Notes under the pieces: generated by a model
What the model saw: the letters and a program-made list of their open reading frames with translations, nothing else
Told to the model about the DNA's origin: nothing
Database searches by the model: none
Assembly: GCA_037176705.1 (NCBI GenBank)
Contig: CM073886.1
Span: forward strand, 14,964,501 to 15,028,500
Direction of reading: 5' to 3'
DNA from: Molossus alvarezi
Taxonomy: Eukaryota > Chordata > Mammalia > Chiroptera > Molossidae
DNA length: 64,000 bases
Position numbers and translations under genes: made by a program
Shown here: one piece after another, positions 60,401-62,574 of the stretch
How the letters are laid out: each line of letters starts with the position of its first letter
Position numbering within the stretch: position 1 is the stretch's first letter

Positions 60401-60448
60401 TGGGCAGGAACATAACACCACGCTGGACTGAATAGGAACGGTGTCATA
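9055..60448 (-). CDS. PDPK1: PDPK1, 3-phosphoinositide-dependent protein kinase 1 (coding exons 2-14, overall span)
   Basis: This AGC-family Ser/Thr kinase phosphorylates the activation loop of AKT, S6K, SGK, RSK and PKC. It is recruited to membrane PIP3 through its C-terminal PH domain. Thirteen exons on the minus strand join in frame to 550 codons and a TGA stop. Only the short exon 1 (about 8 residues in human) and the promoter are missing, above 64000. Numbering with those 8 residues: N-terminal extension to about 83, kinase domain about 84-344 (ATP lysine K113, helix-C E132, HRD D207, DFG D225, activation-loop S243), serine-rich linker about 378-450, PH domain about 461-552. The N-terminal extension is two residues longer than human as I recall it. 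No stop or frameshift is seen, so the gene looks functional. The human paralogous copy PDPK2P is the only alternative, and intact introns make a processed copy impossible. Confidence 0.97.
9172..9591 (-). other. PDPK1: PDPK1 intron 13
   Basis: A 420-bp intron with GT and AG ends. I see no repeat or other feature in it. Confidence 0.9.
9592..9744 (-). CDS. PDPK1: PDPK1 exon 13 (PH domain core)
   Basis: This 153-bp exon encodes residues 470-520. [20 protein letters not shown] carries the basic PIP3-headgroup contacts, followed by [14 protein letters not shown] and ending NFKTFFVHT. The acceptor ends TTTTTGGTCAG and the donor is GTAAGTTTG. It starts and ends in phase 0. Confidence 0.97.
9745..11020 (-). 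other. PDPK1: PDPK1 intron 12
   Basis: A 1276-bp intron with one plus-strand type A SINE (10420-10674). The rest (9745-10419 and 10675-11020) shows nothing I recognise apart from the A-run of the exon 13 polypyrimidine tract read on the plus strand. Confidence 0.9.
10420..10674 (+). mobile_element. Ves SINE, type A
   Basis: GCCCAGCCAGTTTAGCTCAG head, CCTCGGGTGAGGATTAAC tail, then an A-rich end. It is older than the CpG-rich copies. Confidence 0.9.
11021..11078 (-). CDS. PDPK1: PDPK1 exon 12 (start of PH domain)
   Basis: This 58-bp exon encodes residues 450-469: the end of the Trp codon, then [19 protein letters not shown], the first PH-domain strand and its basic loop. The acceptor is CTTTTGTAG and the donor is GTAAGTCAG. 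It is too short for an ORF scan and was placed by the PH sequence and phase. Confidence 0.96.
11563..11729 (+). mobile_element. tRNA SINE, type C
   Basis: The head is CCGGGTAGCTCAGCTGGTTA and the body is CAACCAATGAATGCATTAAT. It is a distinct bat tRNA-SINE group also seen at 27493 and 51008. Confidence 0.85.
11788..12061 (+). mobile_element. Ves SINE, type A, young
   Basis: It is nearly identical to the copies at 36638, 38024, 45282 and 63340. Perfect duplications TAAACATGGCAGGA flank it. Confidence 0.95.
12843..12886 (+). repeat. CT microsatellite in a SINE
   Basis: An uninterrupted CT run of about 44 bp expanded from the SINE's CT tract. Confidence 0.9.
12923..13150 (+). mobile_element. 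Ves SINE, type B, nested
   Basis: It runs from GCCCTGTAGGTGTGGCTCAG to AAAATCAATAAAAAACATT, and sits inside the type A copy at 12761-13193. Confidence 0.85.
13560..14270 (+). mobile_element. Old L1 3' fragment
   Basis: AAAGCAATTTGGAAATAATG and CTATCCTAAGGAACAAAAGA resemble ancient L1 ORF2/3' UTR sequence. It is interrupted by the SINE at 13779-13996. Divergence is high, so edges are approximate. Confidence 0.45.
13779..13996 (+). mobile_element. Ves SINE, type A
   Basis: Head GGCTGGTTTGGCTCAGCGG, tail ATCCTCAGGTGAGGATTT. Flanks share AAATGAAAC. Confidence 0.88.
15185..16106 (-). pseudogene. Fossil hAT transposase C-terminal region
   Basis: On the minus strand the open stretch includes [17 protein letters not shown] and later LC-type sequence CEADFF, followed by KDL-type codons. 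This resembles the dimerisation end of hAT (Charlie-type) transposases as recalled. Frameshifts and stops are present. The plus strand begins with the element-end-like TTTCAGGTCTCAGAACCCCT. SINEs sit at 15246-15509 and just beyond its end. Confidence 0.5.
15246..15509 (+). mobile_element. Ves SINE, A-like, older
   Basis: Head CCTGACCGGTGTTCTCAG, tail ATATCCTCGGGTGAGGATTA. It sits inside the hAT fossil, so it is the younger of the two. Confidence 0.88.
16110..16268 (+). mobile_element. Ves SINE, type A, internally deleted
   Basis: The head and B-box region are followed directly by AATAAATGTGTCTCTTTCAC. About 70 bp of body present in other copies is missing. Confidence 0.85.
16651..16894 (-). 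mobile_element. Ves SINE, type A
   Basis: It has perfect 18-bp duplications AAATGTTCTTTTATTTTA (16633-16650 and 16895-16912). Confidence 0.95.
18651..18910 (-). mobile_element. Ves SINE, type A
   Basis: 15-bp duplications (18636-18650 and 18911-18925) with two mismatches. It forms an inverted pair with the copy at 18955. Confidence 0.93.
18955..19202 (+). mobile_element. Ves SINE, type A
   Basis: Head GCCCTAGCCAGTTTGACTCA, tail GTGAGGATT plus A-run. It is 44 bp from the inverted copy at 18651-18910. Confidence 0.92.
19205..19850 (+). mobile_element. Old L1 3' fragment
   Basis: ACAAATGGCCAATGAA, CACCCCAAATGTCTCACCATG and GGTTATTTAAATCATGGTGAA resemble the L1M ORF2 end. It is split by the SINE at 19480-19737. 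Confidence 0.4.
19480..19737 (+). mobile_element. Ves SINE, type A
   Basis: Head CCCCCGGACAGTTTGCTCAG (one G lost from the A-box), tail TCCTCAGGTGAAGATT plus an A-rich run. Confidence 0.9.
19850..20093 (+). mobile_element. Ves SINE, type B, with ATCA microsatellite tail
   Basis: Head CCCAGCTGGTGTGGCTCAG. Duplications AATCATGGTGAAT (19837-19849 and 20094-20106) are perfect. The tail has become an ATCA tandem repeat (about 20070-20098). Confidence 0.92.
20406..20623 (-). CDS. PDPK1: PDPK1 exon 11 (serine-rich linker)
   Basis: This 218-bp exon encodes residues 378-450. It starts [13 protein letters not shown], runs through six consecutive serines, then [11 protein letters not shown], and ends [12 protein letters not shown] plus two bases of the Trp codon. 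The acceptor is CTCTGTGCAG and the donor is GTAAGAAT. This linker joins the kinase to the PH domain. Confidence 0.97.
21163..21249 (-). mobile_element. Ves SINE fragment, type A
   Basis: Only a tail T-run, GGTGGGAACCAAACACGGGA and GGCCAGGGC remain. The central body and part of the A-box are deleted. Confidence 0.8.
21806..21950 (+). repeat. MIR-like ancient SINE
   Basis: ATCATCCCCATTTCTGAAAC followed by AAGGCTCAGAACTGGGCCAA and GGTCACA fits the MIR core. Confidence 0.55.
22745..22805 (+). repeat. GT/AC-rich simple repeat
   Basis: GT repeats turn into imperfect AC repeats with CATATG steps, giving a partly self-complementary stretch. Confidence 0.85.
23104..23350 (+). mobile_element. Ves SINE, type A
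   Basis: AAAGGATATTT duplications with a TTGGGTGAGGATT tail. A CCCC-rich interruption lies in the CT tract. Confidence 0.92.
24362..24535 (-). CDS. PDPK1: PDPK1 exon 10 (end of kinase domain and linker)
   Basis: This 174-bp exon encodes residues 320-377, from [16 protein letters not shown] to [15 protein letters not shown]. It closes the kinase domain and starts the acidic linker. The acceptor is TTATTTAAG and the donor is GTAAGC. Differences from human as recalled are small ([17 protein letters not shown]). Confidence 0.97.
24815..24902 (-). mobile_element. Short 5'-truncated L1 3' tail with target-site duplication
   Basis: The reverse complement ends in GAAAAATATCTGTAACAAA and an AT-rich tail. 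It matches the tails at 1395-1635 and 59798-59940. Duplications of 12 bp (24803-24814 and 24903-24914, one mismatch) flank it, so it entered by retrotransposition. Confidence 0.7.
26063..26080 (+). repeat. Poly-G run in the L1 5' UTR region
   Basis: A run of about 18 consecutive G bases. Its exact length should be treated with care because such runs are hard to sequence. Confidence 0.85.
27493..27706 (+). mobile_element. tRNA SINE, type C, nested in L1
   Basis: TAGCTTAGTTGGTTAGACTG head, CAACCAATGAATGCATAAAT body. ACAGAGAYAGTAA duplications flank it in L1 ORF1. Confidence 0.9.
28014..28258 (-). mobile_element. Ves SINE, type A, inside nested DNA transposon
   Basis: AAACCAAATAATTTTT is repeated on both sides. 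CCTCACCCGAGGACAT tail complement and CCAGCCAGGGC head complement. Confidence 0.93.
28543..28795 (+). mobile_element. Ves SINE, type A, inside nested DNA transposon
   Basis: Perfect GAAATTCCTTTA duplications, CpG-rich head, long A-run. It is young. Confidence 0.94.
28880..29083 (+). mobile_element. Ves SINE, type B, inside nested DNA transposon
   Basis: AGCCCAGCTGTTATGGCTCA head, AAATAAATAAAGAAAAAA tail. Perfect AAACAGTACATTA duplications. Confidence 0.92.
29930..30383 (+). mobile_element. Ves SINE, type B, with a type A copy in its tail
   Basis: GAGCCCAGCTGGTGTGGCTC head to CTTTCTCTC, then an A-run interrupted by the copy at 30116. Its own ATCAATAAAAACAT end reappears at 30375. Confidence 0.82.
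30116..30366 (+). mobile_element. Ves SINE, type A, nested
   Basis: GCCCTGGCTGGTTTGGCTCA head to TCCTCGGGTGAGGAT. It inserted into the A-rich tail of the type B copy. Confidence 0.9.
30384..30596 (+). mobile_element. Ves SINE, type A, 5'-truncated
   Basis: It starts at AACCTGCAAACCAAAGGGTC, lacking the A-box head, and ends TCCTCAGGTAAGGATTAAC. Confidence 0.85.
31143..31363 (-). mobile_element. Ves SINE, type B, at an L1 deletion junction
   Basis: TTTCTTTATTGATTTTAGAG tail complement and CACACCAGCTGGGC head complement. No matching duplications are visible, and L1 ORF2 sequence is missing between its flanks. Confidence 0.9.
31587..31840 (-). mobile_element. Ves SINE, type A, nested in L1 ORF2
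   Basis: TCAGTGAC repeats on both sides. Tail complement TCCTCACCTGAGGAT; head complement AAACCGGTCAGGGC. Confidence 0.92.
34228..34324 (-). CDS. PDPK1: PDPK1 exon 9 (C-lobe helices)
   Basis: This 97-bp exon encodes residues 287-319, [20 protein letters not shown] continuing into [12 protein letters not shown]. The acceptor is CTTATTTTACAG and the donor is GTAAATATT. It ends in phase 0. Confidence 0.96.
34325..34579 (-). other. PDPK1: PDPK1 intron 8 (short)
   Basis: A 255-bp intron. A G-rich tract on the plus strand (34510-34570) makes the transcript C-rich immediately after the exon 8 donor. No transposon is present. Confidence 0.92.
34510..34570 (+). repeat. G-rich tract beside PDPK1 exon 8
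   Basis: Repeated GGGGGTGGG, GGTAGGTAGG and GGGGTGGAGGG blocks can form a G-quadruplex on this strand. The PDPK1 transcript is correspondingly C-rich just inside intron 8. Confidence 0.7.
34580..34648 (-). CDS. PDPK1: PDPK1 exon 8 (helix F, P+1 region)
   Basis: This 69-bp exon encodes residues 264-287. [22 protein letters not shown] contains the invariant helix-F aspartate. The acceptor is TTTCTTAAAG and the donor is GTAAGAG. The following intron is only 255 bp and begins with a C-rich tract on the transcript strand. Confidence 0.96.
34787..34998 (+). mobile_element. Ves SINE, type B
   Basis: Perfect AAAACCAGGTCAGTG duplications, then an A-rich tail. GGCTGGTGTGGCTCAGTGG head. Confidence 0.93.
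35254..35495 (-). mobile_element. Ves SINE, type A
   Basis: GCAAGCTTTCTT duplications flank it. Tail complement TCCTCGCCCAAGGATA. Confidence 0.93.
35556..35783 (-). mobile_element. Ves SINE, type A
   Basis: TCCTTTATAA repeats on both sides; the CT tract has collapsed to a short G-run on this strand. Confidence 0.9.
35884..35897 (+). repeat. Poly-G run
   Basis: A run of about 13 G bases in intron 7, not part of a recognised transposon. Confidence 0.8.
36638..36886 (+). mobile_element. Ves SINE, type A, young
   Basis: AAAAAATTTATTTTA duplications. Sequence is almost identical to the copies at 11788, 38024 and 63340. Confidence 0.95.
36903..37108 (+). mobile_element. Ves SINE, type B
   Basis: GAGCCCAGTCAGTGTGGCTC head, AAAATCAATAAAG tail. 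AAATTTATTT repeats on both sides, reusing the previous SINE's duplication. Confidence 0.9.
37114..37234 (-). mobile_element. tRNA SINE, type C, fragment
   Basis: The complement of the type C body (TTATTTATGCATTAATTGAT) and B-box region is present, but the A-box head is missing. Confidence 0.75.
37245..37488 (-). mobile_element. Ves SINE, type A
   Basis: CTARTATGTTTTT repeats on both sides. The tail complement CCTCACCCGGAGACTT carries a small change in the hairpin-like end. Confidence 0.9.
37760..38480 (+). mobile_element. Old L1M 3' end
   Basis: TTAAAGATGACTGCAAATCA, GGGGAATGTTCATTATATAA and the later ATAACTGGTAAGATATACCA fit an L1M 3' end. A type A SINE interrupts it at 38024-38277. Confidence 0.5.
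38024..38277 (+). mobile_element. Ves SINE, type A, young
   Basis: Perfect AAATTACATAAACA duplications and a CpG-rich body. It lies inside the old L1M. Confidence 0.95.
38700..38925 (+). mobile_element. Old MER-type hAT element fossil
   Basis: CTGCAGGATGCTGAGCAGCA, GATGCCAATAGCACTCC and ACATAGCCAAAAGGCCCCAG resemble a short mammalian hAT-Charlie relic of the MER class. A plus-strand type call is by recall only. Confidence 0.5.
39059..39093 (+). repeat. TTTA microsatellite
   Basis: Tandem TTTA units expanded from the T-rich end of a minus-strand SINE (39053-39491). Confidence 0.9.
39099..39337 (+). mobile_element. Ves SINE, type A, nested in a reverse copy
   Basis: GCCCTGGCCAGTTTGGCTCC head to TCCTCGGGTGAGGATAAAAA, inserted in the minus-strand SINE at 39053-39491. 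Confidence 0.92.
39523..39771 (+). mobile_element. Ves SINE, type A
   Basis: AGYTGTCATGCTCAG duplications on both sides, with an A-run tail. Confidence 0.93.
40564..40787. mobile_element. Short hAT transposon, SPIN/URR1-like, with 8-bp duplications
   Basis: The ends are CAGCAGTTCTCACCCT and, reverse-complemented, CAATTGTTCTCAACCT. Perfect 8-bp duplications TTCTAAGG flank it (40556-40563 and 40788-40795), the length made by hAT transposases. The 224-bp interior (GGGTCGCCTAAGACCATTGG; ATTTTATGGTTGGGGGTCAC) strongly resembles the nonautonomous SPIN/URR1 group as I recall it. It has no coding capacity. Confidence 0.82.
41072..41147 (-). CDS. PDPK1: PDPK1 exon 7 (activation loop)
   Basis: This 76-bp exon encodes residues 239-264. 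[17 protein letters not shown] carries the activation-loop serine S243 (human S241), which PDK1 autophosphorylates, and the APE-equivalent SPE. The acceptor ends ATCAG and the donor is GTAACC. The exon is isolated between two introns of more than 6 kb. Confidence 0.96.
41330..41600 (+). repeat. L2-like fragment
   Basis: GGTCACCTGCTCAGTGATAA and CCTTGACCACCAGGGCAGC followed by C-rich sequence resemble L2. It is weak. Confidence 0.3.
42771..42958 (+). mobile_element. Ves SINE, type B
   Basis: GCCCTAGCCAGTGTGGCTCA head, ACACAATAAAAATATATTTT tail. The CT tract is shortened. Confidence 0.88.
43118..43358 (-). mobile_element. Ves SINE, type A, in L1
   Basis: TCAACRTTCTTT repeats on both sides. 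Head complement AAACCGGCCAGGGC. Confidence 0.92.
43449..43660 (+). mobile_element. Ves SINE, type B, in L1
   Basis: ATGGCTGGTGTGGCTCAGTT head, AAATCAATAAAAATATATTT tail. GAAAAAGCCAAA repeats on both sides. Confidence 0.9.
43836..43964 (+). mobile_element. Head-only SINE with poly-A and target-site duplications
   Basis: The element holds the tRNA-like head of type A as far as GGGGCACGTACC, then passes straight into two A-runs. The body, CT tract and usual tail are absent. AGAAATCGAGGT is repeated exactly on both sides, so this short form was itself inserted. Confidence 0.85.
44036..44236 (-). mobile_element. SINE with type B head and type A tail
   Basis: Its tail complement is TCCTCACCTGAGGACAT (type A), but the head and body (CCAGCCAAAGTGGCTCAG when reversed; TTGATCCCCAGTTGGGG) are type B. 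CTGTATTTCT repeats on both sides. Confidence 0.82.
44462..44823. mobile_element. Pogo/Tigger-like DNA transposon inside L1
   Basis: The left end is CAGTCCCTGATTTACAATGG and the reverse-complemented right end is CAGATGCCCCTCAAGTT. Interior TACAATGGTTTGAGTTACA and CTTCCGATATTTTCAACTTA are typical of this short mammalian family as recalled. L1 sequence (GATGGCAATA, then TTCCCAAACTGATC) continues on either side, which shows insertion into the L1. Confidence 0.6.
45282..45563 (+). mobile_element. Ves SINE, type A, young
   Basis: AAAATTGTTTTTTTC duplications flank it. It has an extended CT microsatellite (45441-45473) and an AAAT tail repeat. Confidence 0.94.
45570..45776 (-). mobile_element. Ves SINE, type B
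   Basis: TTTCTTTATTGATTTTAAAG tail complement to GCCACACCGGCCAGGC. It adjoins the plus-strand copy at 45282. Confidence 0.9.
46308..46505 (-). mobile_element. Ves-related SINE, mixed type, older
   Basis: Tail complement TCCTCACCCGAGGATA (type A) joins a B-like body. GTAATAAYG repeats near both ends. The A-box head is degraded. Confidence 0.75.
47099..47327 (+). mobile_element. Ves SINE, type B, with duplicated A-box
   Basis: GGCCAGTGTGGCTCAGTGGT occurs twice in tandem at the head (47103-47144). The body and ACCAATAAAG tail are normal. Confidence 0.9.
47958..48158 (+). mobile_element. Ves SINE, type B
   Basis: Perfect AATCTGAGTTTCC duplications. CCAGCCGGTGTGGCTCAGTG head. Confidence 0.92.
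50539..50636 (-). CDS. PDPK1: PDPK1 exon 6 (catalytic loop and DFG)
   Basis: This 98-bp exon encodes residues 206-239. The catalytic loop [10 protein letters not shown] (catalytic D207) is followed by [14 protein letters not shown] with the Mg-binding D225. The acceptor is CTGCTTTCACAG and the donor is GTATGTGAG. The phases match exons 5 and 7 exactly. Confidence 0.97.
50637..51524 (-). other. PDPK1: PDPK1 intron 5
   Basis: An 888-bp intron with one type C SINE (51008-51205). The rest is AT-rich and unremarkable. Confidence 0.92.
51008..51205 (+). mobile_element. tRNA SINE, type C
   Basis: GCCCTGGCCGGGTAGCTCAG head, CAACCAATGAATGCATAAAT body, CT-rich end and AT-rich tail. Confidence 0.9.
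51525..51669 (-). CDS. PDPK1: PDPK1 exon 5 (hinge to HRD)
   Basis: This 145-bp exon encodes residues 158-206. It covers the hinge region [19 protein letters not shown] and helix E, ending [11 protein letters not shown] plus two bases of the HRD arginine. The acceptor is CAATATTTAG and the donor is GTACCA. Two conservative differences from human as recalled are AEM for AEI and HGR for HGK. No stop interrupts it. Confidence 0.97.
52085..52270 (+). repeat. MIR/L2-like fragment
   Basis: TTTACTGAGCACCAGCTGCA and CTATTTATTGGGCACCC resemble the L2/MIR3 3' module. Confidence 0.45.
53299..53415 (+). repeat. MIR ancient SINE
   Basis: GCCCAGAGAGGTTAAGCAAC, CTCAAGGTCACAAAGCCAAG and GACTGGAGCCCAG match the MIR core and its tail. 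Confidence 0.75.
54930..55465 (+). repeat. L2-like fragment
   Basis: A C/T-rich stretch ends in TAAGGTCCATAAAAACATC, CACCCAGCATGTATCAAAGA and CTCAATAAAC, as in the L2 3' end. Confidence 0.45.
56704..56841 (-). CDS. PDPK1: PDPK1 exon 4 (ATP-binding lysine, helix C, PIF pocket)
   Basis: This 138-bp exon encodes residues 112-158. It opens with [11 protein letters not shown], holding the ATP-binding lysine K113. [14 protein letters not shown] then supplies the helix-C glutamate E132, and the exon ends FTFQDDEKL plus one base of the following Tyr codon. The PIF-pocket side chains of PDK1 lie in this lobe. The acceptor is CACCTTAAG and the donor is GTATCC, weaker than the other donors but in the correct phase (2/1). 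Confidence 0.96.
56842..57106 (-). other. PDPK1: PDPK1 intron 3 (short)
   Basis: A 265-bp intron without visible repeats. Confidence 0.92.
57107..57149 (-). CDS. PDPK1: PDPK1 exon 3 (kinase N-lobe micro-exon)
   Basis: This 43-bp exon encodes [14 protein letters not shown] plus the first base of the next isoleucine codon (residues 98-112). The acceptor is AACCAG and the donor is GTAAGT at 57106-57101. It is too short for an ORF scan and was found by matching the N-lobe strand between the glycine loop and the AIK lysine. It lies only 265 bp upstream of exon 4. Confidence 0.96.
57552..57765 (+). mobile_element. Ves SINE, type B
   Basis: GTCCAGGTGTGGCTCAGCAG head, AAAATCAATAAAG tail. TAACTTTA repeats on both sides. 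Confidence 0.9.
59798..59940 (+). mobile_element. L1 3' UTR fragment
   Basis: A G-rich stretch is followed by GAAATATCTGTAACAAAAAT and an AT-rich tail shared with the two sister tails. It is flanked by similar A-rich sequences that could be duplications. Confidence 0.6.
60182..60448 (-). CDS. PDPK1: PDPK1 exon 2 (N-terminal extension and glycine loop)
   Basis: This 267-bp exon encodes residues 9-97, beginning [11 protein letters not shown] and ending [11 protein letters not shown], the glycine-rich ATP loop. The acceptor is TTTTTTCTGTGTCCACCAG before TAT. The donor is GTGAGT at 60181. Start and end phases are both 0. Compared with human as recalled, there is one extra residue in the Ser/Thr/Pro stretch and one extra alanine before the [13 protein letters not shown] segment. 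The upstream ATG readable in this frame (60479-60481) lies in the intron before the acceptor and is not a start. Confidence 0.97.
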
Positions 60449-61903
60449 CTGGTGGACACAGAAAAAAGAGGTAAGATTCAAAGCAGTTTCCTTTCCCTAA
60501 ACACATGAACTAAAGTGTTGACATTGTTGAAACACAAACGCCAAGTACAGGCAGGCCATTTGACATTCTGCCACATGGCTCAGGCTGCTGCCTTGTTCTC
60601 CCAAGTTCCTTTCCTACTCAAATCCCAGCCCTCCCTGTCCTGCTTTCCCACAAACCCCACCACCTAGTACCTATCTACCCTCATCCTCCTCCCTTAGCAC
60701 TAAATGAGTCTCCAACACCCCCCTACTCCACCCAATGGCTACTTAGCCTGCCCATCACTGCCCAGCTTAAACACCATCTGCAGCCAACCCTGTTCACAAA
60801 GTAAGTCGGCCCAAACCCTGTGACCATGGTGTCGGCTGTTCCAGAACCCCTTGCCCTGCTTAGGCACCCACAGCTGACATAAGACTGGACACATGGGAAG
60901 ACACTCAATTTGGGTTTGAACAAACAGACTGGCTTGAGACTGCATCCCACAGCCAAACAGAATTTAAAGTGTGCAGTCCTGGAACACAGAAGTATAACTT
61001 AATGGAAAGAAGAGTCCAAGAATTGCCAACTACACATAAAAGTTATAGTTGATAAAAAGCCTCTAAAAAAGACTACAGTAGAGAAATTCGTTAACAATTT
61101 TGAAGATAACTAGAGCCAAAACAGTTATGTGTGCTCCTTACACACCAAATTAAAAAACTTAATTTAAAAAATTATTCAATGCAATCCCTATTAAAATCCC
61201 AATTGGTTTCCTTGCAGAAATTGATAAGCAGATCCTAAAAATCATATGGAAATTCAAGGGAGCCAGTGTAGCTAGACAATCTCAAAAAAAAAAAGAACGA
61301 AGTCAGAGGACTCATATGTGCAGATTTCAAAACTTACAAAAAACCTATAGTAATCAAGACAGGATGGTACTGGCATGAGGATAGGCACATAGATGAATAG
61401 AATAGAAAAGAAATAAATTCATGGCCAACTGATTTGACAGGGGTGCCAAGACCCTTCAATGGGAAAGAATAGTCTTTTCCACAAATGGTGCTAGGCCAAC
61501 TGGATATCCACGTGCAAAAGAATGAAGTTCGATGCCTTACCCACATCATATACAAAATTTAACTCAAATAGATCAAAGATATACATATAAGAACTAAAAC
61601 TATAATACTCTTAGAGAAAAATATAGGAGTAAAATTTCAAAACCTTGGCAATGGTTTCTAAGATATAAAACCAAAAGCACAAGCTACAAAAGAAAGAAAC
61701 AGGTCAAAGGGACTTCATCAAAATTAAGAACTTCTGTGCTTCAAAGTCACCATCAAGAAAGCGAAAAGACAACTCACAGAATGGGAGAAAATATCAGCAA
61801 ATCATATATCTGATAAAGGACTTGTGGCCAGACTACATAAGGAACTCTTACAACTCAAAAACACAACAAAACACACACACACAAAATTTAAAAATAAAAA
61901 GCA

Positions 61904-62142
61904 GGCCCTGGCCAGTTTGGCTTAGCGGTTAGAGCATCAGCCTGTGGTCCAGAGAGACCTGGGTTCAGTTTCCGCTAAAGGCACATGCCTCGGCTGCAGT
62001 TTGTCCCTGGCCCTGGTTGAGTCGTGCAGGTGGCAGCCACTCGATGTGTACCTTTCACGTCGATGTTTCTCTCTCTCTCCCTCCCTATCTGAACAAAAAA
62101 TGAAAAAATGTCCTCGGGTGAGGATTAAAAAAAATTTTTAAA
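61904..62142 (+). mobile_element. Ves SINE, type A, in L1
   Basis: GCCCTGGCCAGTTTGGCTTA head, TCCTCGGGTGAGGATT tail. Confidence 0.93.
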
Positions 62143-62192
62143 TAAAAATAAGGAGCAGATCTGAATAAACATTTCTCCAAAGAAATACAAAT

Positions 62193-62395
62193 GGTTGTTC
62201 AGCTGGTGTGCCTCAGTGGATTAAATGCCATCCCATGGACTGAGATTTCGATTCCTGGTTAGGGTACATGCCCAGGTTATAGGGTCAATCCCCAGTGGCG
62301 GGTGTGCGGGAGGCAGCCAATCTATGTTTCTCTCTCACATTGATGTTTCTATCTCTTCCCCCCCCCCCCAAAATCAATGAAAACATTAAAAAAAG
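62193..62395 (+). mobile_element. Ves SINE, type B, in L1
   Basis: TTCAGCTGGTGTGCCTCAGT head, AAATCAATGAAAACATT tail; a C-run replaces part of the CT tract. GAAATACAAAT occurs on both sides. Confidence 0.9.
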
Positions 62396-62574
62396 AAGAA
62401 ATACAAATAGCCAATAAGCACATGAAAAGATGCTCATGCTCAACATCATCAACCATTATGGAAATGCAAATCAAAGTCACAATGAGATTTCAATTGAACC
62501 CACTAGGATAGCAAGAATAAAAAAGACAGATAATAGGAGATCTAACATGGTGTTGGGCAGGACTGTAGTGAGGG

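Larger units (their letters stand above)
61165..62570 (+). mobile_element. 5'-truncated L1 (ORF2 3' half)
   Basis: It starts near AATGCAATCCCTATTAAAAT and carries TACTGGCATGAGGATAGGCA, ATCTGATAAAGGACTTGTGG and GAAATGCAAATCAAAGTCAC. It is interrupted by SINEs at 61904-62142 and 62193-62395, and seems to stop where another L1's 5' UTR starts. Confidence 0.7.
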
